NCBI RefSeq assembly: GCF_026965535.1
Contig: NZ_CP114039.1
Span: forward strand, 744,001-808,000
Direction: 5' to 3'
Origin: Corallococcus sp. NCRR
GTDB taxonomy: Bacteria; Myxococcota; Myxococcia; Myxococcales; Myxococcaceae
Length of the DNA stretch: 64,000 bases
This document shows positions 1 through 9,696 of the stretch, piece after piece. Both the position numbers and the translations under genes were made by a program. The notes under the pieces were generated by a model that saw only the letters and a program-made list of their open reading frames with translations, searched no databases and was not told the origin of the DNA. Position 1 is the stretch's first letter, and every line of letters starts with the position of its first letter.

Positions 1-1
1 A

Positions 2-757
2 TCCGATCTCGTCGCCCCATTTTATAGGGCTCTCGATCCAGCCCAAGCTGGGAAGGGCCCTGTTCTCGGCCAACTTGCGTGGGTACCTGCGCCCGCGCCT
101 CTACCAATTCCGCAAATTTTGGAAGTCGCGCGCAATGACCCTCGAGGGCATGCGTCAGCCTCCTCGACGATTCGAAATGTTACGACGAGTGACTTTAGAC
201 GTCGTGGGGGCTTACCGGTCTACAAGTTGAACTTGGCCGATCACGAAGAACTGATGGTTCAAAAGGCCAAGCGTCGCCTTGCCATAGTAGTAGCCCTGTT
301 CGGAACGACATTCCCAGATGTCGATTCGGTCGTGAAGCTCGGAGGGAAAAAGCATCTACAAGAGCGAAATATCCTCGTCGCTCCGCTCTCTGGCGTTCAG
401 ACCGCTGATCATCCGAATGGATTTCCAGAAGTGATGCGGCATCGCATTGATGCCCTAATGTACAGTCAGTTCTTCTACTGCCCTTCGAACAATAGTCCTG
501 AGGTACTGGCGTCTGTTGCACGGCTCGACCGCCTATTCCCCGTAGTGCCAGTCGCACCGGCGGCATACACGCCACTGCCCCTCGCGCTGGTCGATGACGC
601 ACTTAATATTCTTATGGCGTTGTTACGCATGCGGTTCGGCTCCAAGCAGGAACCTGAAATCGACGAACTACGGGAGCTCTTAGCTGAAACAGTCCCTGCA
701 CAATTCGCTCCGACTATCCCTGCAGGAGCCGTTGCTGGCCCGCTACCGGGAAAGTAG
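2..757 (+). CDS. Hypothetical protein, 5' end outside the window
   Basis: The frame is open from base 2, so the N-terminus is lost; 251 residues are visible. A TTG at 119 could be a start, but the 39 codons before it read as good protein (they begin SDLVAPFYRALDP), so I treat the gene as truncated by the window edge. I do not recognise the family. There is no signal peptide or membrane segment. A central alpha/beta-looking part (about residues 85-150) includes RRLAIVVALFGTTFPDV, RNILVAPLSG and RIDALMYSQFFYCP, which loosely recalls PemK/MazF-like folds, but that is a guess. Codon use is clearly less GC-biased (gat, aat, cct, ata) than in every other gene here, suggesting recent transfer. Confidence 0.6.
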   Translation, partial: SDLVAPFYRALDPAQAGKGPVLGQLAWVPAPAPLPIPQILEVARNDPRGHASASSTIRNVTTSDFRRRGGLPVYKLNLADHEELMVQKAKRRLAIVVALFGTTFPDVDSVVKLGGKKHLQERNILVAPLSGVQTADHPNGFPEVMRHRIDALMYSQFFYCPSNNSPEVLASVARLDRLFPVVPVAPAAYTPLPLALVDDALNILMALLRMRFGSKQEPEIDELRELLAETVPAQFAPTIPAGAVAGPLPGK

Positions 758-920
758 TTCGGCGTTCACGCCATCTCGCATAGCCCCCAGCGCTGCGAAA
801 CTCTTGAAACGTCCTTGGCCGTCCGGCGACCACCAAAGTCTTGCAGTCGCAAGCTGAGGTTTTTGACCTGTGCAAACTCTGCTCGTCATCGTGGGCGTGA
901 CTCCTGCAATGTTCCGCCGC

Positions 921-935
921 CTTCACTGAGTGAAG
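921..935. repeat. Perfect inverted repeat in the intergenic gap
   Basis: CTTCACT-g-AGTGAAG is a perfect 7-bp inverted repeat around one central base, in the 225-bp gap between the truncated gene (stop 757) and the convergent gene (stop 983). It is too short for a strong terminator; it could be a dimeric repressor site or chance. Nothing else is recognisable in 758-982. Confidence 0.3.
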
Positions 936-982
936 GATCTGTGTTGCGGTGAATAGGTCGCGCCGTGAGTCGCGGACCGCCG

Positions 983-2278
983 TCAACGAGGCCAGTCGCG
1001 CAGGAGCCAGTCGGCGGCATCCTGCTGGTCCCACTCCACGCGGCCGGTCAGCGTCAGGCCCCCGCGCTCGATGCGGATTCGCCGCCACACCGGCGCGCCC
1101 GGCACGTAGCGCGCGTCCGTGCGGGACCAGGCCACACCGCCGGTGGCCTCCACCATGCGCATCACACAGGCGTCGAACTCCGCCTCTGGAAGCCAGCGCA
1201 GGGCGTCCAGCACCAGGTCGGAGTCGAAGCCGCTCAGCGCGGACGGATGACCGGTGACGGCCCGCAGGGACCGGGAGCCCCGCCCCTCCGGGATGAAGGA
1301 CAGGCCCTGGGGCCCCAGCACGCAGAAGCCCTTTTGTTCGCCGAGCTTCGCGGGGAACACCGCCACGGTGTCCAGGCGCACGCCCGCCCGGGCCGCGCCG
1401 CGCAGGGGCGGCTGACGGTGCAACTCCACGAGCAGCGCGACCGCGGTGGCCCCTTTGAAGGAGCGCGAATGGAGCCGGCGGTCCCCTTCCACGTGGAGGT
1501 TCCCGTTCTGTTCCAGCCGGAGCCCGTTGGGAGCGATGGTGCCCAGCCGCACCTCCTGCGGCTCACCGAACAGCGGTGCCCAGATGAGCCGCTCGCTGGT
1601 GAGCCGGAGCCGGCCCGTGCCCAGGAGCAACGCCCCTCCGACGACCATGCCGGTCAGGAGCAGGAGCAGCAGGAGCTCCCTCCCGTCGCGGACGGAGAGG
1701 AAGAACAGGAAGCCCAGCGCGCCCAGCGCCGCCCATCCGCTCGCCATCAGCGGCGACACAGCCTGCTTCCGGGGCCTGGGTACAAGGCTCGGCCCCGACT
1801 GTCGCCAGGCATCATGCTCGAAGACGAGCACCTCGCCGGGCTTCAGCGCCCACCGCACCTCCTGGCGCACCAGCGCATCCAGCCGCCTCAGCGCCTCCTC
1901 CAGGGACACACCTTCGGGCGCCACCGTCAGCACATCCAACCGGCGCCGGGCCAGCCGTGTCAGCCGCTCCCGCCGCGCCGACAACTCCCGCGCCGCCTTC
2001 CACACGGGCGTGTCGTCCGGCCAGGCCTCCTGCGCCGCGCGGCGCTGGACCCGGTCCAGCGCCTCCTCCACCGCCGGTGCTTCCGCCACGAGCGCGGGCA
2101 CCAGCTCCGGACGCCGCGTCAGCGCCCGCCGCCATCGCCGGCCGGACAGCGCCTTCTCCAATTCCGCATACGGACGCCGCGCCGCCGCGAGCACCTCCGC
2201 GCGGCCCTCCAGCTGACGCTCGACATCAGCCGCCGTAAGGCCTGGCAGGACAGCGCTGGGACGTGACCGCTCGGGCAT
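983..2278 (-). CDS. Membrane protein with PH-like domain, unknown function
   Basis: This 431-residue protein starts best at ATG 2278 (MPERSRPSAVLPG); the frame is open upstream but that stretch is Arg/Cys-rich and unlike coding sequence. The N-terminal third is helical and charged. Two adjacent hydrophobic helices follow at about 205-250 (GWAALGALGFLFFL and LLLLLLLTGMVVGGALLL). Just before and after them is a pattern like bacterial PH domains: GEVLVFEHDAW, then LTSERLIWAPLFGEPQEV with alternating strands. The C-terminal 150 residues are soluble with no recognised motif. A membrane-anchored protein with a bPH-like module is the most I can say. It lies downstream of two other unknown minus-strand genes (2334-3550) and may be in their operon. 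Confidence 0.6.
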   Translation of the reverse strand: MPERSRPSAVLPGLTAADVERQLEGRAEVLAAARRPYAELEKALSGRRWRRALTRRPELVPALVAEAPAVEEALDRVQRRAAQEAWPDDTPVWKAARELSARRERLTRLARRRLDVLTVAPEGVSLEEALRRLDALVRQEVRWALKPGEVLVFEHDAWRQSGPSLVPRPRKQAVSPLMASGWAALGALGFLFFLSVRDGRELLLLLLLTGMVVGGALLLGTGRLRLTSERLIWAPLFGEPQEVRLGTIAPNGLRLEQNGNLHVEGDRRLHSRSFKGATAVALLVELHRQPPLRGAARAGVRLDTVAVFPAKLGEQKGFCVLGPQGLSFIPEGRGSRSLRAVTGHPSALSGFDSDLVLDALRWLPEAEFDACVMRMVEATGGVAWSRTDARYVPGAPVWRRIRIERGGLTLTGRVEWDQQDAADWLLRDWPR

Positions 2279-2333
2279 CGCGCACGACAGCATAGCCCCG
2301 CGCGAAACAGGCCGCCGGATGCACGCCCCGCCG

Positions 2334-3038
2334 TCACTCCACCGGCGGCTCCAGCTCCAACCGCTCACACTGACGCAGCATCTCCGCCGCATCGGCGGGT
2401 TCGTCGGGCGAGGGCGGCATCGCCTCCGACCAGGGCACGGGCGGCTCGGCCGGTGTTCCCATCGACTCCTTCAGGAGCGCGATGAGGTCCTTCGCGGGGT
2501 CCCTGGGAAACGACGTCACCTCCTGCAACGGCCGGGACGCGACGGGCGGCGGCTCGTCGCATGGAAGCGCCGCGGCCTGGAGCAGCAGCACGGGCGACGG
2601 TGGCGGGGCCACCACCGCCACGGGCTCCGGGGGCAGCAGATCATCCGGGTCGAACCCGAAGGGCACCCGGGGCACCACCTGGAGCGACACGGCCTCGCGC
2701 TCCACGTTCGGGGCGTCCCCCTCCGTCGGGATGCACCGCAGCGTGTTCAAGCGGGGCGTGGGCGCTTCCGGGAACGGCGGCGGGGACACCGGCGCGTCCA
2801 CCCTGGGAGGCCACGGGGGCACCGGCAGCAGCACCACGGCCGGCTCGCGCAGGGGCAGCGAGCGCACCCGCGCGCCTCCTCCCAGCTCCACCGCCGCCTT
2901 CGCCACCGCCGCGGCGTGCTCCGCGAGCACCCGCTCCGCCCAGGTCTTCACCCACCGGGCCAGGGACAGCACCCAGGCCAGGTGCCGCCGCTCGCGAGGC
3001 CGCGCCTCCACGGCCCCGGATGACGGACCCGCGAGCAT
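2334..3038 (-). CDS. Proline-rich hypothetical protein
   Basis: The protein is 234 residues if it begins at ATG 3038, two bases after the stop of the upstream gene, which implies translational coupling; an in-frame start further up would overlap that gene. The first 65 residues form an amphipathic helical segment (HLAWVLSLARWVKTWAERVL). The rest is Pro/Val/Glu-rich, low in complexity and probably disordered. There is no signal peptide and no catalytic motif, and I do not recognise it. Its tight linkage to the 3041-3550 gene suggests they work together. Confidence 0.55.
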   Translation of the reverse strand: MLAGPSSGAVEARPRERRHLAWVLSLARWVKTWAERVLAEHAAAVAKAAVELGGGARVRSLPLREPAVVLLPVPPWPPRVDAPVSPPPFPEAPTPRLNTLRCIPTEGDAPNVEREAVSLQVVPRVPFGFDPDDLLPPEPVAVVAPPPSPVLLLQAAALPCDEPPPVASRPLQEVTSFPRDPAKDLIALLKESMGTPAEPPVPWSEAMPPSPDEPADAAEMLRQCERLELEPPVE

Positions 3039-3040
3039 CG

Positions 3041-3550
3041 TCACTCCTCCTTCACCGGCAGCGCCACGCACGCGTCGCGGATGGGCACGTCACCGGGTCC
3101 CACCACCCGCCCCAGCAGGGGGGCCTGCGCGGACTCTCCATCCACCAAAGACAGACATCTCACCTCCGCCAGGGGTTGCTCCTTGCGCACCTGCACCCGC
3201 AGGCGGAACGCCGGACGCGGCACCGAGCGCAACCCCGCCCACAGCGCCGCCGGCACCGGGCTCAGGTCCACCTCCAATTCCTTGTCGCTCATGGCCGCGA
3301 AGACCAGGTCGCCCAACAGCCGGTGCGCGCGCTCGGGCGTCTCCGCGCCCACCGTCACCAGGTAGCAGACGGTGAACTGCAGCCCGCCCCGCTTCCCCGC
3401 CCGGGTCAGGGGCGCCGGCCCCAGCTCCAGGAGGTAAAGACAGACACCCCGGTCCAGGGCCTCACGGTCGGGCACGCCCAGGTGCACCGGCGCATCCGTG
3501 GCAATGCGTCCCACCCACGCCCTCATGCGCAGATCGACTTCGTCGATCAT
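3041..3550 (-). CDS. Hypothetical protein, possibly Pvc16/DUF4255-like
   Basis: This is a 169-residue cytosolic-looking protein beginning MIDEVDLRMRAWVGR. The middle section, LQFTVCYLVTVGAETPERAHRLLGDLVFAAM, follows the pattern of DUF4255/Pvc16 N-terminal domains of contractile injection systems (a strand reading YLVT, then a helix with HRLLG and a hydrophobic tail). The C-terminus, VVGPGDVPIRDACVAL, resembles a small carboxypeptidase-regulatory beta fold. No other injection-system gene is in the window, so the assignment is weak. It is the first gene of a tight minus-strand group with 2334-3038. Confidence 0.5.
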   Translation of the reverse strand: MIDEVDLRMRAWVGRIATDAPVHLGVPDREALDRGVCLYLLELGPAPLTRAGKRGGLQFTVCYLVTVGAETPERAHRLLGDLVFAAMSDKELEVDLSPVPAALWAGLRSVPRPAFRLRVQVRKEQPLAEVRCLSLVDGESAQAPLLGRVVGPGDVPIRDACVALPVKEE

Positions 3551-3854
3551 CCTTGGCCCCCCGGTTCCCGGCCCTGAATGCCACGCCGCTGTTTGCCTTC
3601 ATCATACGCTCGCATCCGGTGATTTGGATGCACATCGCCCACGGGATTGAACAGGACGTCCTTGATTTGACAGGCATTGCGCGCAATCCCGAGTCCTGAG
3701 CGACCACGCGGCGTGTCGGGAACCGGGCAGTCCCTCCACCGCGGGTCGTGGCATCCCGGAAAGCCCGTACGGGTTTCGCGTGAAGCACTTCATTTCCCGC
3801 TCGCCTTCCGCGAAGAATGGCCGCTGGGCCGGCATTCACCGTGGAACTTTCGTC
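3551..3854. other. 304-bp divergent intergenic region
   Basis: This region separates the minus-strand group ending at 3550 from the plus-strand gene at 3855. I see no credible gene in it; a 77-codon minus-strand frame (3602-3835) has atypical composition and overlaps the likely promoter area. It holds a TTGACA at 3667-3672 and an adjacent palindrome, listed separately. Confidence 0.5.
3667..3687 (+). promoter_or_regulatory. TTGACA box beside a 12-bp palindrome
   Basis: TTGACA (3667-3672) is followed three bases later by the perfect palindrome ATTGCGCGCAAT (3676-3687). The arrangement fits a -35 element with an operator in the spacer, about 170 bp ahead of the gene at 3855. No clear -10 sequence follows at the usual distance, so promoter activity is only a suggestion. 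Confidence 0.3.
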
Positions 3855-4472
3855 ATGACGATGGACTCCCCTTCCTTGAGACGACACCCCTCCCTTCTCT
3901 CCTCCGGCATCGCCCTGGGGTGCCTGGCGGTGTTGGGCACCGCCACCCCGGCGCTCGCGCAGGACGACACGCCCTACAAGGTGGGCCTGCTGCTGGACGC
4001 GGGCGCTCCGCACGGCATCGGCCTGTCCGCGGTGGTGCGTCCCACGAACTGGCTGCGGCTGCACGCGGGCCCCACCACGAACACGCTCAGCGTGGGCGTG
4101 CGCGGTGGCCTGAGCATCCTGCCGATGGACACCTTCATCGCGCCGTCCCTCAACGTGGAGGCCGGGCACTACTTCGGCTCGGAGTACAGCGAGGTGCTGG
4201 ACTGGCTGGGCCGTGAGCCGAGCGCCACGTCGGAGGCCATCCGCGACGTCACCTACAACTACGTGACGGGCAGCCTGGGCCTGGAGGTGGGCACGAAGAG
4301 CCGCTTCAACTTCTTCCTCAACGTGGGCCTGAGCTACGTGGCGATGACCGTGCCGGACCCCACGCCGCTCATCCAGGACGCCTCCGGCGACGACAGCGTC
4401 ACGTCCGGACCGCTGCACCTGCGCGCCACCATCCCGTCGGTGAAGCTGGGCTTCATCGTCTACTTCTTCTGA
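3855..4472 (+). CDS. Exported beta-rich envelope protein
   Basis: From ATG 3855 the product is 205 residues with a good Sec signal peptide (hydrophobic core GIALGCLAVLGTA, cleavage after ATPALA); a longer frame starting at 3780 would bury that signal, so I reject it. The mature part is about 170 residues of alternating short strands and ends in an aromatic C-terminus (LGFIVYFF), typical of outer-membrane beta-barrels. It most likely sits in the outer membrane; the function is unknown. A lipoprotein gene follows 18 bp later, so the two probably form an operon. Confidence 0.65.
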   Translation: MTMDSPSLRRHPSLLSSGIALGCLAVLGTATPALAQDDTPYKVGLLLDAGAPHGIGLSAVVRPTNWLRLHAGPTTNTLSVGVRGGLSILPMDTFIAPSLNVEAGHYFGSEYSEVLDWLGREPSATSEAIRDVTYNYVTGSLGLEVGTKSRFNFFLNVGLSYVAMTVPDPTPLIQDASGDDSVTSGPLHLRATIPSVKLGFIVYFF

Positions 4473-4490
4473 GCCAGGAGCCCTTCCATC

Positions 4491-5042
4491 ATGCGAACGA
4501 AAACCTTCCGCACCCTCCTGCTCGCTGGCGCCGTGGCCCTGCTGGGCACGGGCTGTGATTCGCTCTTCACCGTCGAGGTGGAAGCCGAGCGCATCTGCAA
4601 GAACGAGAACGACCTGTCCTTCCCCGCCTCCCCGCCCCTCGCCGGCTCCGTGGAGCAGTCCTTCACGATTCCGCTGGGTGACTTCGCCAGCGCGCTGCCC
4701 GAGGACGCCGACGTGGAGACGGAGCTGCGGCTGAAGCTCTTCGACGCCACCGCCAGCACGGACATCAGCGGCATCGAGCGCGCCAGCCTCTCCGTGCGCA
4801 AGCCGGGCTCCGCGCAGTACGTGCTGCTGGGCGAGTTCCGGCGCACCGGCAACGGCGGCTCCACGAACAAGCTCCAGCTCACCAGCAGCGGCGCGGTGGA
4901 CGTGCTGGACCTGGCCAAGCAGGAGGAGCTGGAGTTCCTCTTCCAGGCCACGGGGACGCCCCCCACGCAGTCGTGGACCGCGGACGTCGAGGTCTGCGTG
5001 GGCGCCAAGGCGAGCGCCAACTACTTCGGCCTGCTGTTCTGA
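4491..5042 (+). CDS. Lipoprotein of unknown function
   Basis: This 183-residue protein has a type II signal peptide: MRTKTFRTLLLAGAVALLG followed by the lipobox TGC, so the lipidated Cys is about residue 22. The mature domain is beta-rich and acidic, with no motif I recognise. It lies 18 bp after the putative beta-barrel gene, so a shared outer-membrane complex is reasonable. A strong hairpin follows the stop. Confidence 0.65.
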   Translation: MRTKTFRTLLLAGAVALLGTGCDSLFTVEVEAERICKNENDLSFPASPPLAGSVEQSFTIPLGDFASALPEDADVETELRLKLFDATASTDISGIERASLSVRKPGSAQYVLLGEFRRTGNGGSTNKLQLTSSGAVDVLDLAKQEELEFLFQATGTPPTQSWTADVEVCVGAKASANYFGLLF

Positions 5043-5053
5043 AGCCTCCACTC

Positions 5054-5085
5054 CCGCCCCGGCGAAGAGGACTCCGCCGGGGCGG
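5054..5085 (+). terminator. Probable intrinsic terminator hairpin
   Basis: The arms CCGCCCCGGCG (5054-5064) and CGCCGGGGCGG (5075-5085) pair perfectly over 11 bp around a 10-base loop, starting 12 bp after the lipoprotein stop. There is no T-run, as usual at this GC content. It would separate the envelope pair from the transglycosylase gene. Confidence 0.55.
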
Positions 5086-5127
5086 CGGGCTGGCCGGAAG
5101 CTGGACGGGGGCACCTGGCGCCCTTAA

Positions 5128-5907
5128 GTGGGGAGGGTGGGACGCAAGCGGGCCGTGGGCGGCATCGAGATTCCGGGATGGGCGTGGCTGGTGCCGTGCG
5201 CGCTGGTGCCCGTGGTGCTGCTCAACCTGGGCGTGGCGTGGCTGGGCGACACGCAGGTGTCGCCCCTGTCCTTCTCCTTCCTCCAGACGAAGGCGCGCGC
5301 GCTGGGGGCCTACGTGGCGCACCGGCCCGAGTGCGTGCTGGACGGCCATCCCCCGCTGGAGCCGCTCATCGAGGACACGGAGCGCCGCCACGGGATTCCG
5401 CCAGGGCTCCTGAAGGCGCTCATCCAGGTGGAGTCGGAGACGCGGGTGCACCGCATCTCGCCCGCGGGGGCCATGGGGCCCGGGCAGCTCATGCCGGACA
5501 CGGCGGCGCACATGCGGGTGGAGGACCCCTTCGACCCGGCGCCGGCCGTCAACGCGAGCGGGCGCTACCTGGCCGAACAGCTTCGAAGGTTCCGCGACGT
5601 GCCCCTCGCGGTGGCCGCGTACAACGCGGGCCCGGGCTCGGTGAACGGGCGCGTGCCGCGCAACGGGGAGACGGAGTTCTACGTGGCCAAGGTGCTCGCG
5701 GCCTATGAGCACACGCGGCCGAAGGCGCCGGTCGTGGCGAAGCGCCCGGCCGCCGCCGTGAAGGCCCCCGTCGCGCGGAAGGCCCGTCCGCCGGATGCGG
5801 CACCGAAGCCGTCCGCGGCACCGAAGGGGAAGGCGCCCGCGAAGCCCGCGACCCGTCCGGCCGCGGGCAACAAGCCCCCCGCCAAGCTCGCCTCCGCGAC
5901 GCGTTGA
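5128..5907 (+). CDS. Membrane-anchored lytic transglycosylase (SLT family)
   Basis: The protein (259 residues, GTG start at 5128 or three codons later at 5137) should cleave the peptidoglycan glycan chain to anhydromuropeptides in the periplasm. A single N-terminal membrane helix (WAWLVPCALVPVVLLNLGVAWLG) anchors it. The SLT domain spans about residues 75-190: GIPPGLLKALIQVESETRV holds the catalytic Glu, GAMGPGQLMPDTA is the usual GxxGLMQLMP variant, and AVAAYNAGPGSV is the conserved C-terminal motif. The last 65 residues are an Ala/Lys/Pro-rich cationic tail, possibly for wall binding. A stop-proximal hairpin separates it from convergent nagB. Confidence 0.85.
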   Translation: MGRVGRKRAVGGIEIPGWAWLVPCALVPVVLLNLGVAWLGDTQVSPLSFSFLQTKARALGAYVAHRPECVLDGHPPLEPLIEDTERRHGIPPGLLKALIQVESETRVHRISPAGAMGPGQLMPDTAAHMRVEDPFDPAPAVNASGRYLAEQLRRFRDVPLAVAAYNAGPGSVNGRVPRNGETEFYVAKVLAAYEHTRPKAPVVAKRPAAAVKAPVARKARPPDAAPKPSAAPKGKAPAKPATRPAAGNKPPAKLASATR

Positions 5908-5911
5908 CGCC

Positions 5912-5947
5912 CGGGACCGGCGGGCACGACGCCTGCCTCAGGTCCCG
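5912..5947. terminator. Bidirectional terminator between convergent genes
   Basis: Outer arms CGGGACC (5912-5918) and GGTCCCG (5941-5947) pair perfectly, and an inner GGCGGGC/GCCTGCC stem with one mismatch extends the hairpin. It spans the gap between the transglycosylase stop (5907) and the nagB stop (5938-5940), so it can serve both strands. Confidence 0.5.
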
Positions 5948-6696
5948 GCTGCTTCCAGCTTGCGCCCGTGCAGGCCGCTCGCCGCGCCCGTGTCCAGCCA
6001 CAGCTCCACGTCGCGGTGGAGCTGGAGGAACGACGCGGGCCACCGGGGCGTGAGCGGCCCGTGCACCATCGCCGTCACCGCCGCGGCCTTGTTCACGCCG
6101 AACGCCAGCACCACCACCTTGCGCGCCTGGAGCACCGCCGCCATGCCCAGCGTCAGCGCCGCCATGGGCACCTTCGATGGATCATCCCCGAACGCCATCA
6201 CGTGAGACAGCCGCGTCTCCCGCGACAGGCGCGCGCGGTGGCTCGTGGCCGTCAGCACCTCGCCCGGTTCGTTGAAGGCGATGTGCCCGTTGGGGCCCAC
6301 GCCCAACAGCAGCAGGTCCAGCCCTCCGGCCGCCGCGAGCGCCGCGTCATAGCGCGCGCATTCCGCCTCCGCGTCCGGCGCGCACCCGTCGAAGAAGTGG
6401 ATCCGCTCCGTTGACAGATTCACATGCCGGAACAGGTGCCGGTCCATGTACGCGCGGAAGCTGCCGGCGTCCTCGGGCGGCAGGCCCAGGAACTCGTCCA
6501 CGTTGAAGGTCGTGGCCCGCGACAGGTCCAGCGCCCCCCGGGCCGCCAGCTCCACGAGGCTCCGGTACACGTTGAGCGGCGAGCGCCCCGTGACGAGCCC
6601 CAGCACCAGCTCCGGCGTGTGACGCACCGCCTCGGCGATTCGCGCCGCGCAGGTGGTGGCCGCCTCCTGCTCCGTCTGGAACACCCGTAGGTCCAT
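5938..6696 (-). CDS. nagB: Glucosamine-6-phosphate deaminase
   Basis: The product (252 residues from ATG 6696) belongs to the NagB/6-phosphogluconolactonase family, which converts glucosamine-6-phosphate to fructose-6-phosphate and ammonia in the cytosol. Family motifs are present: LGLVTGRSPLNVY (phosphate loop), ATTFNVDEFLGL with the catalytic Asp, and LLGVGPNGHIAFNEPG with the catalytic His/Glu pair. Length and layout favour NagB over lactonase. A much longer frame in this phase (to 9855) is spurious read-through antisense to pfkA and the ligase gene. It is divergent from pfkA, whose substrate is the NagB product, so amino-sugar carbon (for example from walls hydrolysed by the neighbouring transglycosylase) could feed glycolysis. 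Confidence 0.88.
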   Translation of the reverse strand: MDLRVFQTEQEAATTCAARIAEAVRHTPELVLGLVTGRSPLNVYRSLVELAARGALDLSRATTFNVDEFLGLPPEDAGSFRAYMDRHLFRHVNLSTERIHFFDGCAPDAEAECARYDAALAAAGGLDLLLLGVGPNGHIAFNEPGEVLTATSHRARLSRETRLSHVMAFGDDPSKVPMAALTLGMAAVLQARKVVVLAFGVNKAAAVTAMVHGPLTPRWPASFLQLHRDVELWLDTGAASGLHGRKLEAAGT

Positions 6697-6834
6697 GGGC
6701 GGGTCAGCATACGCCGGCCTCCCCTCCCGGATCGCCGGTCCCCCGCACGCCCGGGGACCGGGGAAGGTTTCCCACGGGCATTCCGTGCAATCCGTCCTCA
6801 CGCGTGGAGGCCGGGTCGGGCTAGAACCGGACCC
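6697..6834. promoter_or_regulatory. Divergent promoter region between nagB and pfkA
   Basis: This 138-bp gap lies between two divergent starts (6696 and 6835), so it must carry promoters for both genes. I see no confident -35/-10 pair or operator. Confidence 0.35.
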
Positions 6835-7872
6835 ATGAAAGTCGCCGTGCTCACCGGCGGGGGTGATTGCCCCGGCCTCAATGCGGTCATCCGAGCCATC
6901 GTCCGCCGTGCCAGCGAGCACGGCTTCGAGATGATGGGTCTGCGGGATGGATGGAAGGGCCTGCTGGATGACAACCACTTCCGCCTCACGCGGGAGACCA
7001 CCTCCGGCATCCTCCACCGGGGTGGCACCATCCTGGGCACGTCGCGCGTCAACCCGTTCAAGGTGGAGAACGGCCTGGAGCGCGTGAAGCGCGCCATCGA
7101 GCGCAATGGCATCCACGCGGTCATCGCCATCGGCGGCGAGGGCACCCTGTCCGCCGCCACGCGCATGTCCCAGGAGGGCGTGCGCATCGTCGGCGTGCCG
7201 AAGACCATCGACAACGACCTCAACGGCACGGACTTCACCTTCGGCTTCGACACCGCGGTCGCCATCGCCACGGAGGCCGTGGACCGGCTGCACTCCACCG
7301 CCGAGTCGCACAAGCGCGTCATCGTGTGCGAGGTGATGGGCCGCCACGTCGGGTGGATCGCCACCTACGCGGGCATCGCCGGCGGCGCGGACGTCATCCT
7401 CGTCCCGGAGATTCCCGCGGACCTGGAGGCCGTCGCGCAGCACCTCCAGCGCCGGCACGCGGGCGGGCGCACCTTCTCCATCGTGGTGGTGGCGGAGGGC
7501 ACGCGCATCAAGATGTCCGCGGAGCAGACCGAGCAGCTCGTCACCACGGGCGCCCTGGACGAAGCGGGCCGTCCGCGCCTGGGCGGCGTGGGCAACATCG
7601 TCGCGGCGGAGATTGAACGGCGCACCGGCTTCGAGACGCGCGTCTCCGTGCTGGGCCACATCCAGCGCGGCGGCGCCCCCACGGCGCACGACCGTGTGCT
7701 CGCCACCCGGTTCGGCGTGCATGCGTGCGACATGGTGGCCCGGGGCGAGTTCGGCAAGATGGCCGCCCTGCGCGGCAACGAAATCGTCAGCGAGCACCTG
7801 GCCGAGGCCACCCGAGAACTCAAGCGCGTGCCCAGGGAGTTCTTCGAGGTCGCGCAGGTTTTCTTCGGCTGA
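6835..7872 (+). CDS. pfkA: 6-phosphofructokinase
   Basis: This 345-residue enzyme phosphorylates fructose-6-phosphate, the committed glycolytic step. Visible motifs are LTGGGDCPGLNAVIR at the N-terminus, GGEGT at 100-104, PKTIDND at 122-128 (catalytic Asp in TIDND), MGR at 168-170 and HIQRGG at 275-280. Gly at the third position of GGEGT is the residue usually linked to ATP rather than pyrophosphate as donor (pyrophosphate enzymes carry Asp there). The neighbouring Lys in PKTIDND is typical of the mixed-substrate group, so the donor is inferred. In M. xanthus a PFK gene is reported next to kinase gene pkn4; here no kinase is adjacent. Confidence 0.9.
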   Translation: MKVAVLTGGGDCPGLNAVIRAIVRRASEHGFEMMGLRDGWKGLLDDNHFRLTRETTSGILHRGGTILGTSRVNPFKVENGLERVKRAIERNGIHAVIAIGGEGTLSAATRMSQEGVRIVGVPKTIDNDLNGTDFTFGFDTAVAIATEAVDRLHSTAESHKRVIVCEVMGRHVGWIATYAGIAGGADVILVPEIPADLEAVAQHLQRRHAGGRTFSIVVVAEGTRIKMSAEQTEQLVTTGALDEAGRPRLGGVGNIVAAEIERRTGFETRVSVLGHIQRGGAPTAHDRVLATRFGVHACDMVARGEFGKMAALRGNEIVSEHLAEATRELKRVPREFFEVAQVFFG

Positions 7873-7888
7873 CATTGACGTGATGCGC

Positions 7889-7920
7889 CATGCCTGCCCC
7901 CACGTGGAGTGGCAGGCGTG
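7889..7920 (+). terminator. Hairpin after pfkA
   Basis: CATGCCTGCC (7889-7898) pairs with GGCAGGCGTG (7911-7920), one G-T pair in ten, around a 12-base loop, 17 bp after the pfkA stop. It is a likely rho-independent terminator without a T-tract. Confidence 0.5.
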
Positions 7921-7977
7921 ACGCCGCGCATCCGGTAGCATCCGCCCTTCTCCCCCTCTCCCGAAGGGATGGTGCCG

Positions 7978-9612
<1,635 letters not shown>

Positions 9613-9696
9613 AGTGGTTGGAAGGACCGACGGGCAGCTGACACTGGGAGTCCGTGGCTCGCGCACAGGCGGGGCTGGGGGTAACGTGAAGACGTG

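Noticed and set aside
3602-3835. A 77-codon minus-strand frame in the 3551-3854 gap
   Set aside because: No ribosome site, no motif and atypical composition; it overlaps the likely promoter of the 3855 gene.
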